A stretch of 64,000 nucleotides of DNA from Salinisphaera hydrothermalis C41B8 (GTDB taxonomy: Bacteria; Pseudomonadota; Gammaproteobacteria; Nevskiales; Salinisphaeraceae), in NCBI RefSeq assembly GCF_000732535.1, contig NZ_APNK01000002.1, forward strand, positions 286,231-350,230, read 5' to 3'. Positions 35,413 through 44,021 of this stretch are shown here, piece by piece. The notes below the pieces were generated by a model. The model searched no databases. It saw only the letters and a list, made by a program, of their open reading frames with translations, and was not told where the DNA came from. Within the stretch, counting starts at the first letter, position 1, and each line of letters begins with the position of its first letter. Both the position numbers and the translations under genes were made by a program.

Positions 35413-36288
35413 ATGCGCCGTCGTTTCCGCCATCGTCTTGCTCGGGTGCTATGCCTAGCCGCCGGGCTCGGTCTGTCATTCGCCGCCCAGGCCTGGGGCC
35501 CACAGGGCCATGCTCTGATCGCGGATATCGCCGCCGCGCATCTGCAGCCCGCCGTGCGCGCCGAAGTCTCCAGCCTGCTGGCAGCGGAGGGGCATCATCG
35601 CCTGGACGAAATCGCCTCGTGGCCGGACGCTATCCGGCACGACCGCCCGCGCACCGGCCGCTGGCACTACGTCGATATTCCGCTCGATGCGGCGGGCTAC
35701 AAGGCGAGCCGCGACTGCCCACACGACCACTGCGTGGTCGCGCGTATCCCGTATTTCGCTCATATCCTGGGTGATCGCTCGGCATCGCAGCGCCAGCGCA
35801 TCGAGGCACTCAAATTTCTCGTGCATTTCGTCGGCGATGTCCAACAGCCCATGCACGCCGAGGACCACGACGACAAGGGCGGCAACGACGTACGGCTCAG
35901 CTACTTCGGCCATCGAACCAATCTGCACCGCATCTGGGACAGCGGCATCGTCGATCACGCCTTGGATTTGCACGTGCGATCGGACTATTCCATCGACTAC
36001 GGCCCAACGCGTGCCGCCGCTATCCGACTCGACCGGCAGATTACCCCGCGCGAGCGCGAACAATGGACGCGCGGTATCAACAGCCGGCACCTCAATGCCG
36101 CCGCCATCCGCTGGGCGAACCAGGCCCACCGATTGGCCCGGCGCGTGGCCTACGGCGACCTACCCGCCCCGCCGCGACGCCACTGGTCCGAAACTTATCA
36201 GCAGCAGGCGTGGCCGGTCGTACGCCGCCAGCTCGAGCGCGGCGGCGTCCGGCTGGCCGCCGTGCTCAATACCACGCTCGGCCGATAA
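35413..36288 (+). CDS. S1/P1-type zinc nuclease
   Basis: S1/P1 nucleases cut single-stranded DNA and RNA and remove 3' phosphates with three zinc ions. The 291-residue precursor has a signal peptide ending SFAAQA, so that mature residue 1 is Trp (WGPQGHALIADIAA), a required zinc ligand. Other ligands are visible: DEIASWPD, RWHYVDIP, FLVHFVGDVQQPMHAEDHDD, GGNDV and NLHRIWDSGI. It should act in the periplasm or outside the cell, recovering phosphate and nucleosides. More exported nucleic-acid enzymes occur at 43.2-46.1 kb. Confidence 0.92.
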   Translation: MRRRFRHRLARVLCLAAGLGLSFAAQAWGPQGHALIADIAAAHLQPAVRAEVSSLLAAEGHHRLDEIASWPDAIRHDRPRTGRWHYVDIPLDAAGYKASRDCPHDHCVVARIPYFAHILGDRSASQRQRIEALKFLVHFVGDVQQPMHAEDHDDKGGNDVRLSYFGHRTNLHRIWDSGIVDHALDLHVRSDYSIDYGPTRAAAIRLDRQITPREREQWTRGINSRHLNAAAIRWANQAHRLARRVAYGDLPAPPRRHWSETYQQQAWPVVRRQLERGGVRLAAVLNTTLGR

Positions 36289-36318
36289 CTTCGATACGGT
36301 CGAGCGGGTATTACGACA

Positions 36319-36332
36319 TTGACTCCGGTCAA
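36319..36332. promoter_or_regulatory. FNR/ANR-type palindrome upstream of the P-type ATPase gene
   Basis: TTGAC-TCCG-GTCAA is a perfect 5+5 palindrome with the 4-base spacer of FNR/ANR/DNR sites (consensus TTGAT-N4-ATCAA). It is centred about 68 bases before the ATG at 36394, a sensible place for activation. Two similar boxes occur upstream of other genes in the next 7 kb. Confidence 0.6.
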
Positions 36333-36393
36333 TACATGACGGCAACAATGCCGGCAGTCTGGCTTATCGGGGCCCTCTTGCGCTGCCGAAAGC

Positions 36394-38934
36394 ATGTCGA
36401 CCGAATCCACGGAGGCGTACTGGGCCTGGACCCGGGATGAGCTGCTGGCTCGACTCGAGAGTTCCTCGGCTGGGCTGAGCCAGACCGAAGCCCGGGCCCG
36501 GCTGGCACGCTTCGGCCCGAATACGCTCAAAGCGGGAGACCGCTACGCCGCCTGGCGACCGCTGGTCCGACAACTGCGCAGCCCGCTCATCCTGATCCTC
36601 GTCTTCGCCTCGGCCATCGCGCTCGTGGTGCACGACTGGACGGACGCCGTGATCATCCTACTGATCATGACCGCCAGCGGCGGGCTCAGCTTCCTGCAGG
36701 AGTTTCACGCGTCGCGTGCTATCGAACGCCTGCGTGCGAGCGTCGCCATTCGCTGCGATGTGCTTCGCGACGGGTTGAAGACCCGTTGCCCGGCAAGCGA
36801 ACTGGTACCGGGCGATGTCGTGCGGCTGGCCGCCGGCAGCCTGATTCCGGCCGATGCCGTATTGCTCGAGGCACGCGATGTGTTCGCCGCCCAGGCCGTG
36901 CTGACCGGGGAAACGTTTCCGGTAGAAAAAACCGTTGGCGCGAGTGCCCCAGGAGCAACGCTGGCACACCGCCACAACTGTCTTTTCATGGGCACATCGA
37001 TTCGCAGCGGCACGGCGACGGCGGTGGTCGTCTATACCGGCCGAACGACTGCCTATGGGCGGATCGCCGACCGCCTGGCGGGGCCGGACGAAGAAACCGA
37101 GTTCGAACGTGGCCTGCGCCGCTTCGGGTTGTTGCTGATGCGGATGATGCTGCTGGTCGTGCTTGTGGTCCTCAGCGTGAATCTGCTGCTGGGCCGGCCG
37201 ACCGTCGATACCCTGCTGTTCGCCATGGCCCTGGCCGTCGGGCTGTCGCCGGAGTTGTTGCCCGCCATCCTAACGCTCACGCTGGCCCGCGGCGCCCAGA
37301 ATATGGCGCGTCGCGGCGTGATCGTGCGCCGTCTCGATGCGATCGAGAACCTGGGCAGCATGGATGTGCTGTGTACCGACAAGACCGGCACCCTCACCGA
37401 AGCCCGCATGACGCTCGAGGACACGCCGGACGCCCGGGGTGTGCGCTCGCCGGCGGTTCTGGCTGCCGCGTTCGCCAACGCCGCATTCCAGACCGGACTC
37501 GGCAATCCGCTGGACGAAGCACTCGTGGCCGCGGGCGAAGCCGCCGGGCTGTCGACCGACCGCACCGTCAAGCTGGATGAAATCCCCTACGATTTCCTGC
37601 GCAAGCGCCTTACCGTAGTCGTGCGGTTTCCAGACCAGCCTCAGCCCTGCCTGATCACCAAGGGCGCGCTGCGTTCCGTGCTCGAAGTCTGCAGCCGCTA
37701 CGGCGATCTCGTCGATAACTTCGTACTGGACGCCCCGGCTCGCGCCGACATCGAGGCCCGGTTCGCAACCTGGAGCGCCCAGGGCTATCGCGTGCTCGGC
37801 CTGGCCCTGGGCGGCGTCGACACCCGGCCACGCTACGATCGCGACGACGAGCAGGCGCTGATCTTCGCCGGTTTTCTGCTGTTCCGCGATCCGCCGCGAG
37901 CCGATGCCGGCGAGACGCTGGCCGCACTCGCGACCGCAGGCGTCGCGATCAAGATCATCTCCGGCGACAACGAACTCATCTGTCGTCATATCGCGGCCGC
38001 CGTCGGGCTAGCCACCACACAGGTGCTAACCGGTGCCGAGCTCGTCGACATGCGCGACGAAGCGCTGTGGCAGCGTGCCGTCGATACCACGGTCTTCGCC
38101 GAGATCGAGCCGAATCAGAAAGAACGGATCATCCGTGCGCTGCAGCGCACCGGCCACGTCGTGGGTTATCTCGGCGACGGCATCAACGACGCGCCCGCAC
38201 TGCATGCCGCCGATGTCGGCCTGTCGGTGGACGGCGCAGCCGACGTCGCCCGCGAGTCGGCGGATTTCGTGTTGCTGACCCACGACCTGGCGGTACTGCG
38301 AGCCGGCATCGACGAGGGACGACGAACATTCGCCAATACCATCAAGTACATCTTCATCACCACCAGCGCCAATCTCGGCAACATGATGAGCCTGGCGCTG
38401 GCTTCGCTATTGCTGCCGTTTCTGCCGATGCTGGCCACTCAGATCCTTTTGAACAATCTGTTATCGAGCGTGCCGGCGCTGGGCATCGCTGGCGACAGTA
38501 TCGATGCCGAATGGGGCGATCGCCCGCATCGATGGAATCTGTCGATGATTCGTTATTTCATGATCACCTTCGGCCTGGTCAGCAGCGCCTTCGATCTGAT
38601 GACGTTCGGGCTGCTGTTGTGGCTGTATCATGCCGCGCCGAGCCTGTTCCGGACCGGCTGGTTCGTCGAATCGCTGCTCACGCAGGTCTCGATCCTGCTG
38701 ATCGTGCGCACGCGCCGCCCGTTCTATCGCAGCCGACCCGGCCGTTTTCTGCTGGCCAGCTGTATCGCCGTATTCGCGCTCACCCTCGTCCTGCCTTATA
38801 TCCCGCCAGTGGCGACGGCATTCAGTTTTGTCGGCCCGCCGCCCCACTTGTTGGCCGCGCTGCTCGGCATCAGCGCCAGCTATGTGCTGGTGTCCGAGGC
38901 CACCAAGCGACGTTTTTTTCGTCGCTTCGATTGA
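36394..38934 (+). CDS. Magnesium-type P-type ATPase (MgtA/P-IIIB family)
   Basis: The 846-residue inner-membrane pump has the P-type landmarks: LTGETFPVEK (actuator TGE), GLSPELLPAILTLTLARGA (membrane helix 4), the phosphorylation motif CTDKTGTLT (Asp near residue 329), and the hinge GDGINDAPAL. The sequence around the DKTG motif (VRRLDAIENLGSMDVLCTDK) matches MgtA/MgtB rather than Ca2+ or heavy-metal pumps. It probably moves Mg2+ into the cell. No mgtL-like leader was found in the 105-base upstream gap, but an FNR-type box is there. Expression is thus more likely tied to oxygen than to Mg2+. Confidence 0.9.
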   Translation: MSTESTEAYWAWTRDELLARLESSSAGLSQTEARARLARFGPNTLKAGDRYAAWRPLVRQLRSPLILILVFASAIALVVHDWTDAVIILLIMTASGGLSFLQEFHASRAIERLRASVAIRCDVLRDGLKTRCPASELVPGDVVRLAAGSLIPADAVLLEARDVFAAQAVLTGETFPVEKTVGASAPGATLAHRHNCLFMGTSIRSGTATAVVVYTGRTTAYGRIADRLAGPDEETEFERGLRRFGLLLMRMMLLVVLVVLSVNLLLGRPTVDTLLFAMALAVGLSPELLPAILTLTLARGAQNMARRGVIVRRLDAIENLGSMDVLCTDKTGTLTEARMTLEDTPDARGVRSPAVLAAAFANAAFQTGLGNPLDEALVAAGEAAGLSTDRTVKLDEIPYDFLRKRLTVVVRFPDQPQPCLITKGALRSVLEVCSRYGDLVDNFVLDAPARADIEARFATWSAQGYRVLGLALGGVDTRPRYDRDDEQALIFAGFLLFRDPPRADAGETLAALATAGVAIKIISGDNELICRHIAAAVGLATTQVLTGAELVDMRDEALWQRAVDTTVFAEIEPNQKERIIRALQRTGHVVGYLGDGINDAPALHAADVGLSVDGAADVARESADFVLLTHDLAVLRAGIDEGRRTFANTIKYIFITTSANLGNMMSLALASLLLPFLPMLATQILLNNLLSSVPALGIAGDSIDAEWGDRPHRWNLSMIRYFMITFGLVSSAFDLMTFGLLLWLYHAAPSLFRTGWFVESLLTQVSILLIVRTRRPFYRSRPGRFLLASCIAVFALTLVLPYIPPVATAFSFVGPPPHLLAALLGISASYVLVSEATKRRFFRRFD

Positions 38935-38937
38935 CCC

Positions 38938-39954
38938 GTGCGCGGCACTGAACATCAGTTCGCCCGCCCGCTCCGAGGCTGGCGTCGCTTGGGAGGCTGG
39001 CGTCGCTTGGGAGGCTGGCTGATCGGCGTCGTGCTGCTGCTGGGCACCGTGATGCTCGTGCTGCATCTGGCCGATCTCGAACGCACCGCCCGGCTCATGC
39101 AACAGGCCAAACCGGGCTGGATGGCGCTGGCGCTCGGGCTACAGGCCACCACCTATGCGCTAACCGCTCTCGTTTGGCATGACGCGCTGCAGGCGCAGGG
39201 CGAGGTCGTCGCCCGGCGTGCCCTGCTGCCGCTGAGCGTGGCCAAGTTGTTCGCCGAACAGGCGGTGCCCAGCGGCGGTGTCAGCGGGGCGGCGTTCTTC
39301 GTGGCCGCGCTCGGCCGCCGCGGCATCGACAGCGCGCATTGCCTGGGGGCGTTGCTCGCCAGTCTTATCTCGGGCTATGCCGCTTATGTGCTCATGGCCG
39401 CGGTGGCCCTGACCGTGCTCGCGCTTCAGCATCGACTGTCGCACTGGATAGTGGTTTCGGCCGCGCTCTTTCTGGTGTTCGTGAGTGCGATCGTCGCCCT
39501 GGCGGCGTCTCTGCGCTGGCTCGATCGGCTACCACCGGCAGCACTCGTACAGCGCCTGCCGATGGTCGAGCTGCTCATCGATGCGCTGGCCGCAGCACCC
39601 GCGGACATCTGGCGGGCAGGATTGATCGCACGGCTCGGCGGGCTGCAGCTTCTGATTCTGGTCTGCGATGCCGGCACGCTCTGGGCGTGTCTGCATGCCA
39701 TCGGCGCCGACACCGGCGCCACATCGGCTCTGGCCGCCTTCATGGTGACCTCGATGGTGGCGACGATCGGTTTCGTGCCGCTTGGGCTGGGCACGTTCGA
39801 GGCCGCCTGCACGGCGACACTGGCGCATCAGGGCATCCCGCTGGCCGCTGCGCTGACGGCCACTCTCATACTGCGGGTACTGACCCTCTGGCTGCCGATG
39901 CTGCCCGGCTTGTGGCTCATGCGCGGCGCGCTGGGTGGCGCCGCCAGGCCTTGA
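38938..39954 (+). CDS. Lysylphosphatidylglycerol synthase-like (UPF0104) membrane protein
   Basis: The 338-residue protein has about eight membrane helices and resembles the flippase-like domain of the LPG synthase TM family: LSVAKLFAEQAVPSGGVSGA (about residues 99-118) and GFVPLGLGTFEAACTATL near the end. It lacks a catalytic tRNA-dependent transferase domain. The start is GTG at 38938, three bases after the ATPase stop, so it shares that operon. Its N-terminus contains a tandem 18-base repeat (38975-39018) coding for Arg-Leu-Gly-Gly-Trp units. A role in lipid handling is inferred from the family only. Confidence 0.8.
   Translation: MRGTEHQFARPLRGWRRLGGWRRLGGWLIGVVLLLGTVMLVLHLADLERTARLMQQAKPGWMALALGLQATTYALTALVWHDALQAQGEVVARRALLPLSVAKLFAEQAVPSGGVSGAAFFVAALGRRGIDSAHCLGALLASLISGYAAYVLMAAVALTVLALQHRLSHWIVVSAALFLVFVSAIVALAASLRWLDRLPPAALVQRLPMVELLIDALAAAPADIWRAGLIARLGGLQLLILVCDAGTLWACLHAIGADTGATSALAAFMVTSMVATIGFVPLGLGTFEAACTATLAHQGIPLAAALTATLILRVLTLWLPMLPGLWLMRGALGGAARP
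38975..39018 (+). repeat. In-frame 18-base tandem repeat
   Basis: The unit GAGGCTGGCGTCGCTTGG occurs twice in full (38975-38992, 38993-39010) and is followed by an 8-base partial copy. It adds a repeated Gly-Trp-Arg-Arg-Leu-Gly hexapeptide just before the first membrane helix. Copy number could vary by slippage without breaking the frame. Confidence 0.85.
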
Positions 39955-39973
39955 ACAGCGTTTAGCGGCCGGG

Positions 39974-40411
39974 CTACAGATACTGCGGCAAGTGGGCCCG
40001 AATGGCGGCGGCCGGCATGCCGGCCACGTCCAGGGGGTACTGGGCCACGATCCGGCGTCGTGTGGGCATATCCAGCGCCTGGCGCAATGCGCCGAGCACA
40101 CGCGGCTCGACCAGCAGGTAGAGACGATCGAAGCGGCGCTGCTGACAAGCCCGGGCAAGATACGAGGCAATCTCGTCGGCGAAGACACGGATATCGCCCA
40201 CGGTTTTGTTACGGCGCGGCGCCATCGCATGGCGGCCACCGCCGAAGCGGTCGTAGCTCCGACCGGGCGCATCAGACCCCGCCACGTGGGCGGCGCGACG
40301 CGACTGCGGATGCACCAGATCCGTAATTTCCCGAGCTATACCGCTGGCACCCCGGCATTCGAAAATTCGGGCTCGGGCCCGGTCGGCCGCTACCACCCAG
40401 ATCGTACGCAT
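39974..40411 (-). CDS. Host attachment family protein (AtsE-like)
   Basis: The 145-residue protein matches the family named 'protein required for attachment to host cells'. It has WVVAADRARARIFECRGA at the N-terminus, a basic middle part with FADEIASYLARACQQRRFDRL, and the C-terminal LVEPRVLGALRQAL and VAGMPAAAIRAHLPQYL. Despite the name, such proteins are common in stress loci of free-living bacteria and resemble eRF1/Dom34-type RNA-binding folds; the molecular role is unclear. It is divergent from the DksA/TraR gene across a gap with an FNR-type box. Confidence 0.85.
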   Translation of the reverse strand: MRTIWVVAADRARARIFECRGASGIAREITDLVHPQSRRAAHVAGSDAPGRSYDRFGGGRHAMAPRRNKTVGDIRVFADEIASYLARACQQRRFDRLYLLVEPRVLGALRQALDMPTRRRIVAQYPLDVAGMPAAAIRAHLPQYL

Positions 40412-40476
40412 CGACAGGCCTCCGGAGCACGGGAACTTTCACACTTCCCAGTGTGCGAGCGCCACGCGGGGCATTG

Positions 40477-40490
40477 TTGACCGTGGTCAA
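40477..40490. promoter_or_regulatory. FNR/ANR-type palindrome between the AtsE-like and DksA-like genes
   Basis: TTGAC-CGTG-GTCAA is a perfect 5+5 palindrome with a 4-base spacer in the 164-base divergent gap. It lies 66 bases from the AtsE-like start (40411) and 86 bases from the DksA-like start (40576), so it could serve either gene. It is followed by AAAC, like the box at 43034. Confidence 0.55.
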
Positions 40491-40575
40491 AACCCTTCGG
40501 CGTGTCGTGCCTACATTGGGCTCATCAACCGGTACCCGGCTGCGATCGACCGCGGCCTCAATCTGGTAAGCGACC

Positions 40576-40956
40576 ATGACCCAACCCCTGGCCCCGGAAC
40601 AACTCGATCGCCTGCAATCCGACATGCGCGACCGCCTGGTCCAATTACGCGCCCAGGTCGCCCACGCGCTGGAGCACTCCGTGCACGAATCGCACGAGTT
40701 CAGTGCCGGCGAAGTGCTCGACATGGAGGACACGGCGTTCGTGCGCATGGTGCGCGAGCTGGATCTTGCCGATATCGAGCGCGATGCCGCCGAGATCCAC
40801 GACATCGACGCCGCGTTGGCGCGCATGGACGACGGCAGCTACGGCCAATGCGTGGACTGCGGCGAACCCATTGCGCTCGCGCGCCTGGAGGCCTATCCCA
40901 GCGCCAAGCGCTGTTACGCCTGCCAGCAGGCGGTCGAACGGGCGCAGGGAATGTAA
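40576..40956 (+). CDS. DksA/TraR-family zinc-finger protein
   Basis: The 126-residue protein has a helical N-terminal hairpin (about 1-80) with many acidic residues and a C4 zinc finger: CVDCGEPI (Cys-x2-Cys) and CYACQQAV. The spacing is as in DksA/TraR. These proteins enter the RNA polymerase secondary channel and work with or instead of ppGpp. It is shorter than DksA itself (about 150) and so more like TraR/YbiI-type modulators. It stands apart from a housekeeping dksA and sits in a stress locus. Confidence 0.85.
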   Translation: MTQPLAPEQLDRLQSDMRDRLVQLRAQVAHALEHSVHESHEFSAGEVLDMEDTAFVRMVRELDLADIERDAAEIHDIDAALARMDDGSYGQCVDCGEPIALARLEAYPSAKRCYACQQAVERAQGM

Positions 40957-40969
40957 GACCGAAACCCGC

Positions 40970-42976
40970 TCAAACACCGAATGGATAGGTTTCCGGCAGC
41001 TCGCGTTCGTCGGCGTCGTCGTACCAGTAGACCGCTTCATATAGCGGCTCTACGGCTTCGGTCTCGTCGAGATGAAACACCAGATCGAACTGGCGCGATA
41101 ACGAGGCATCGAAATAATGGCTGGCGCGCTCGGTCTCGGGACGGTAGATCACGCCGATCGCGCGCTCGAGCATCGGCGCCTGCAAATCGGGGGCCGCGGG
41201 GCCGGTCAGCGGTATGCAGAAGCGGTCCAGGCGCGTGCAGTAGAACAAATGCTCGATGCTGTCTTCCAGCGCCGGGCGCACACGCATCCGCTCGACGTGC
41301 TCGCCCCAGTCGTGTGCCGCCGAGACGTAGCCGGTATAAGTCGTGAACCCCACCAATAGCGCATTCTCCGGCCCGACCCGTTCACGCACCCGCTGGCCCA
41401 GATTCCATTCCCCGGCCCGCCCCATCGACGTCGCCCGGGCGTCGCCCAGATGCGAATTGTGGGCCCAGACCACGATCCGTCCGCGCCGGCCCTGCGATCG
41501 CAAATGCGCCTGCAGCGCGAACAGCGTATCGGCCATGTGATCGTCGCGCAGATTCCAACTGCTCACGCGCGAACCGAACATCGCGCGATAGTACATCTCG
41601 GCGTTGCGCACCACGGTCGCGTTGCGCTCGGCGTGGAAACGTTCATCGTCGTTCGCCATCGCCAGATTGCCGGCGAGCGCCGTACCGTCGCGCTGACGCA
41701 TTTCGATGAGTTGGCGCGTGACCGCCTCACGACACGACGGCCGCAGGTTGCGCACCGCCTCCAGGCCGTATTGCTGCGGGTCGCGCACATGATCCAGGCA
41801 GGCATAGCGTCGCCGCGCAATCATCGCCTGCTCGGGATCGGTGGCCTCGAGATAATCGATTACGGCGTCGGCCGAACGATACAGGCTGTACAAATCGAGG
41901 CCGTAGAAGCCCACGCCCGCGTCCATCGGTCGTACCGCGTTGCGGCTCTTGAGCCAGATAATGAACTCGTACACCTCGCGGTTACGCCACATCCATTCGG
42001 GGAAGCGCTCGAACGAATCGAACGCAGTGAGCGTGTCCCGGTCGTCCATGCCGCGTACGTTGCGGTTCAGGCTATACGCATCCGGCCAGTCGGCCTCGAC
42101 CGCAACCGCGTCGAAGCCGCATTCCATGATCAGCCGCCGGGTCATTTCGGCCCGCATGCGATAGAACTCGCGCGTGCCGTGGCTGGCTTCGCCGATGAGC
42201 ACGAGATCGCGATCGCCCACCTGTGATATCAGCAGATCGTAGTCGCTGGCCGAGCCCGAAAGCCGCACGGCCGCGGCACGGGTGGCCGTGAGCGGCGTAT
42301 GTAGACGCGTGCCCGTCGTGGCCGACGCATGACAGGCTCGCGCCTCGGACAGTAGGCGACGGACTTCATCGTCCGAGGTCTGATCGAACTCACGATAGTG
42401 CAGCCCTACGGCACGAAAATCCTCGGGTGCCGCCAGGCAGACGACCTCGTCGGCCAGATCGCCGAGTCGGCCCATGCCTTCCGGTGAGGCCACCGGCACG
42501 GCCGCGATCAGCCGTGCCGGGCCCATCTCACGCACCATCTGCAGCGCGGCGGCCATGCTCGCGCCCGTGGCCAGCCCGTCGTCGATCACAATCACCCGGC
42601 GGCCGGCAACGCGCAGCGGCTCGCGCCCTTCGCGGTAAAGCCGTTCTCGACGTGCCAACTCCTGGCGCTCGGCCGCGATCACCCTCTCGATCGCCGCGCT
42701 GTCCAGCCGCAGATGGCGGATGAGCTCACGATCCAGGATCTGGCGCCCATTGGCCGCAATCGCGCCCATGGCCGTTTCCGGGTGGCCCGGCACGCCCAAC
42801 TTGCGCACGACCAGTACATCGAGTTCGGCCCCCAGCGCACGGGCTACCTCGAAGGCCACGGGCACGCCGCCTCGCGGCAGCGCCAGCACGAGGACATCTG
42901 AATGATCAGCGTGGCCGTCCAGCTCGCGCGCCAGACGCCGCCCCGCATCGCGCCGGTTTCGGAACAACAGGGTCAT
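40970..42976 (-). CDS. Phosphoribosyltransferase-erythromycin esterase fusion protein
   Basis: The 668-residue protein joins two domains. Residues 1-215 are a type I phosphoribosyltransferase (ALPRGGVPVAFEVARALG; PRPP loop VIVIDDGLATGAS, about 122-134). Residues 235-668 are an erythromycin-esterase-family domain (LVLIGEASHGTREFYRMRAE with the catalytic-type His; EADWPDAYSLNR; WAHNSHLGDARAT). The two are often encoded by neighbouring genes in stress loci; here they are one chain. Antibiotic hydrolysis cannot be assumed. It is read toward the DksA-like gene, and a perfect FNR-type box precedes it. Confidence 0.9.
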   Translation of the reverse strand: MTLLFRNRRDAGRRLARELDGHADHSDVLVLALPRGGVPVAFEVARALGAELDVLVVRKLGVPGHPETAMGAIAANGRQILDRELIRHLRLDSAAIERVIAAERQELARRERLYREGREPLRVAGRRVIVIDDGLATGASMAAALQMVREMGPARLIAAVPVASPEGMGRLGDLADEVVCLAAPEDFRAVGLHYREFDQTSDDEVRRLLSEARACHASATTGTRLHTPLTATRAAAVRLSGSASDYDLLISQVGDRDLVLIGEASHGTREFYRMRAEMTRRLIMECGFDAVAVEADWPDAYSLNRNVRGMDDRDTLTAFDSFERFPEWMWRNREVYEFIIWLKSRNAVRPMDAGVGFYGLDLYSLYRSADAVIDYLEATDPEQAMIARRRYACLDHVRDPQQYGLEAVRNLRPSCREAVTRQLIEMRQRDGTALAGNLAMANDDERFHAERNATVVRNAEMYYRAMFGSRVSSWNLRDDHMADTLFALQAHLRSQGRRGRIVVWAHNSHLGDARATSMGRAGEWNLGQRVRERVGPENALLVGFTTYTGYVSAAHDWGEHVERMRVRPALEDSIEHLFYCTRLDRFCIPLTGPAAPDLQAPMLERAIGVIYRPETERASHYFDASLSRQFDLVFHLDETEAVEPLYEAVYWYDDADERELPETYPFGV

Positions 42977-43033
42977 GTCACACGCTCCGGCAAGGGTATG
43001 AAAAGAGTGTCGGCGTCTCGCCGCCGGCCGGCG

Positions 43034-43047
43034 TTGATCATGATCAA
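43034..43047. promoter_or_regulatory. Consensus FNR/ANR box between the fusion gene and the acid phosphatase gene
   Basis: TTGAT-CATG-ATCAA matches the FNR/ANR consensus (TTGAT-N4-ATCAA) exactly. It lies 58 bases upstream of the fusion-gene start at 42976 (minus strand) and 152 bases before the phosphatase ATG at 43199. The spacing fits activation of the minus-strand gene best. Confidence 0.7.
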
Positions 43048-43198
43048 AACGGCCGATCGGCCGGGCGCCCTTGCGCTTGCCTATTGCTTTGACATACGCG
43101 CGTCATCGCCATCCGGTTTAATCGCGGCTACGGTAGCCGCATCGCTCGCGCCAGCCGCCGCCGTGCCCCAGCCCACAACCCAGCTCGAGCAAGCTCCG

Positions 43199-44011
43199 AT
43201 GACGCCATACCCGACTTGGCTCGCGACCGCCGTTCTGGTCATCGCCGCCGCCGTGCCATCGGCCTATGCCGATGACAGCGCCGGGCCCGGACCGGCCGCA
43301 CACAACCCGCATCTAATGGGTGATCGCTACCAGCAGGCGAGCGCCGAAGTGCGTGCGCTGCAACTCCAGGCCTACAACGTGGCGACACGCCGCCTCGATC
43401 AATTGCTGGCCGATCATCACGGTTCGCGCCAGCCAGCGGTGGTGCTGGATCTCGACGAAACGGTGCTCGACAACTCGCCCTACGAGGCCGCCAGCGTGCT
43501 CGACGGGTTCTCGTTTCCGAAGCACTGGGATCAATGGGTGGACGCCGCCGAGGCGCCACTGATTCCCGGCGCGCGGGCATTCCTGCGCCACGCGGATGCA
43601 CGCGGGGTAGCGATTTTCTATGTCTCCAATCGATCGGCGAAACAAGAGGCCGCGACCATCGCCAATCTGAAACGCGACGGTCTGCCACAGGTCTCGACCC
43701 AGTCGGTACAGCTCAAGGGCCCATCGAAGAAACAGCGCCGCGATGCGATCGCGCAGCATTACGACATCCTGCTGCTCGTCGGCGATACGCTGCACGACTT
43801 CGATGCCGAGTTCGCCGGCACCTCGCTTGCGAGCCAGCGGGCGGCCGTCATGCGTATGCGCCATGCCTTCGGCAATCGTTTCATCGTGTTGCCCAATGCC
43901 AGCTACGGCAACTGGACCAAGGCGACGCTGCATGCTTGGCAACCGCCGGCAAAGCCCGCAGCGAACACCGCGCCCCGAAAACAGGCCCCGGCGCCCCATG
44001 CCGCGAACTGA
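43199..44011 (+). CDS. Exported HAD-family acid phosphatase (class B/C, 5'-nucleotidase type)
   Basis: The 270-residue product has a signal peptide (about 1-25, ending PSAYAD) and an acid-phosphatase HAD domain. It shows the nucleophile motif VVLDLDETVLDNSPYEA (DxDET), FYVSNRSAKQE (motif II) and LLVGDTLHDFD (motif IV). It resembles e(P4)/OlpA-type enzymes that dephosphorylate nucleotides in the periplasm. The start at 43199 gives the signal peptide; the open frame extends upstream without one. It begins a run of exported nucleic-acid-degrading enzymes. Confidence 0.87.
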   Translation: MTPYPTWLATAVLVIAAAVPSAYADDSAGPGPAAHNPHLMGDRYQQASAEVRALQLQAYNVATRRLDQLLADHHGSRQPAVVLDLDETVLDNSPYEAASVLDGFSFPKHWDQWVDAAEAPLIPGARAFLRHADARGVAIFYVSNRSAKQEAATIANLKRDGLPQVSTQSVQLKGPSKKQRRDAIAQHYDILLLVGDTLHDFDAEFAGTSLASQRAAVMRMRHAFGNRFIVLPNASYGNWTKATLHAWQPPAKPAANTAPRKQAPAPHAAN

Positions 44012-44021
44012 TTGCTGCCTC

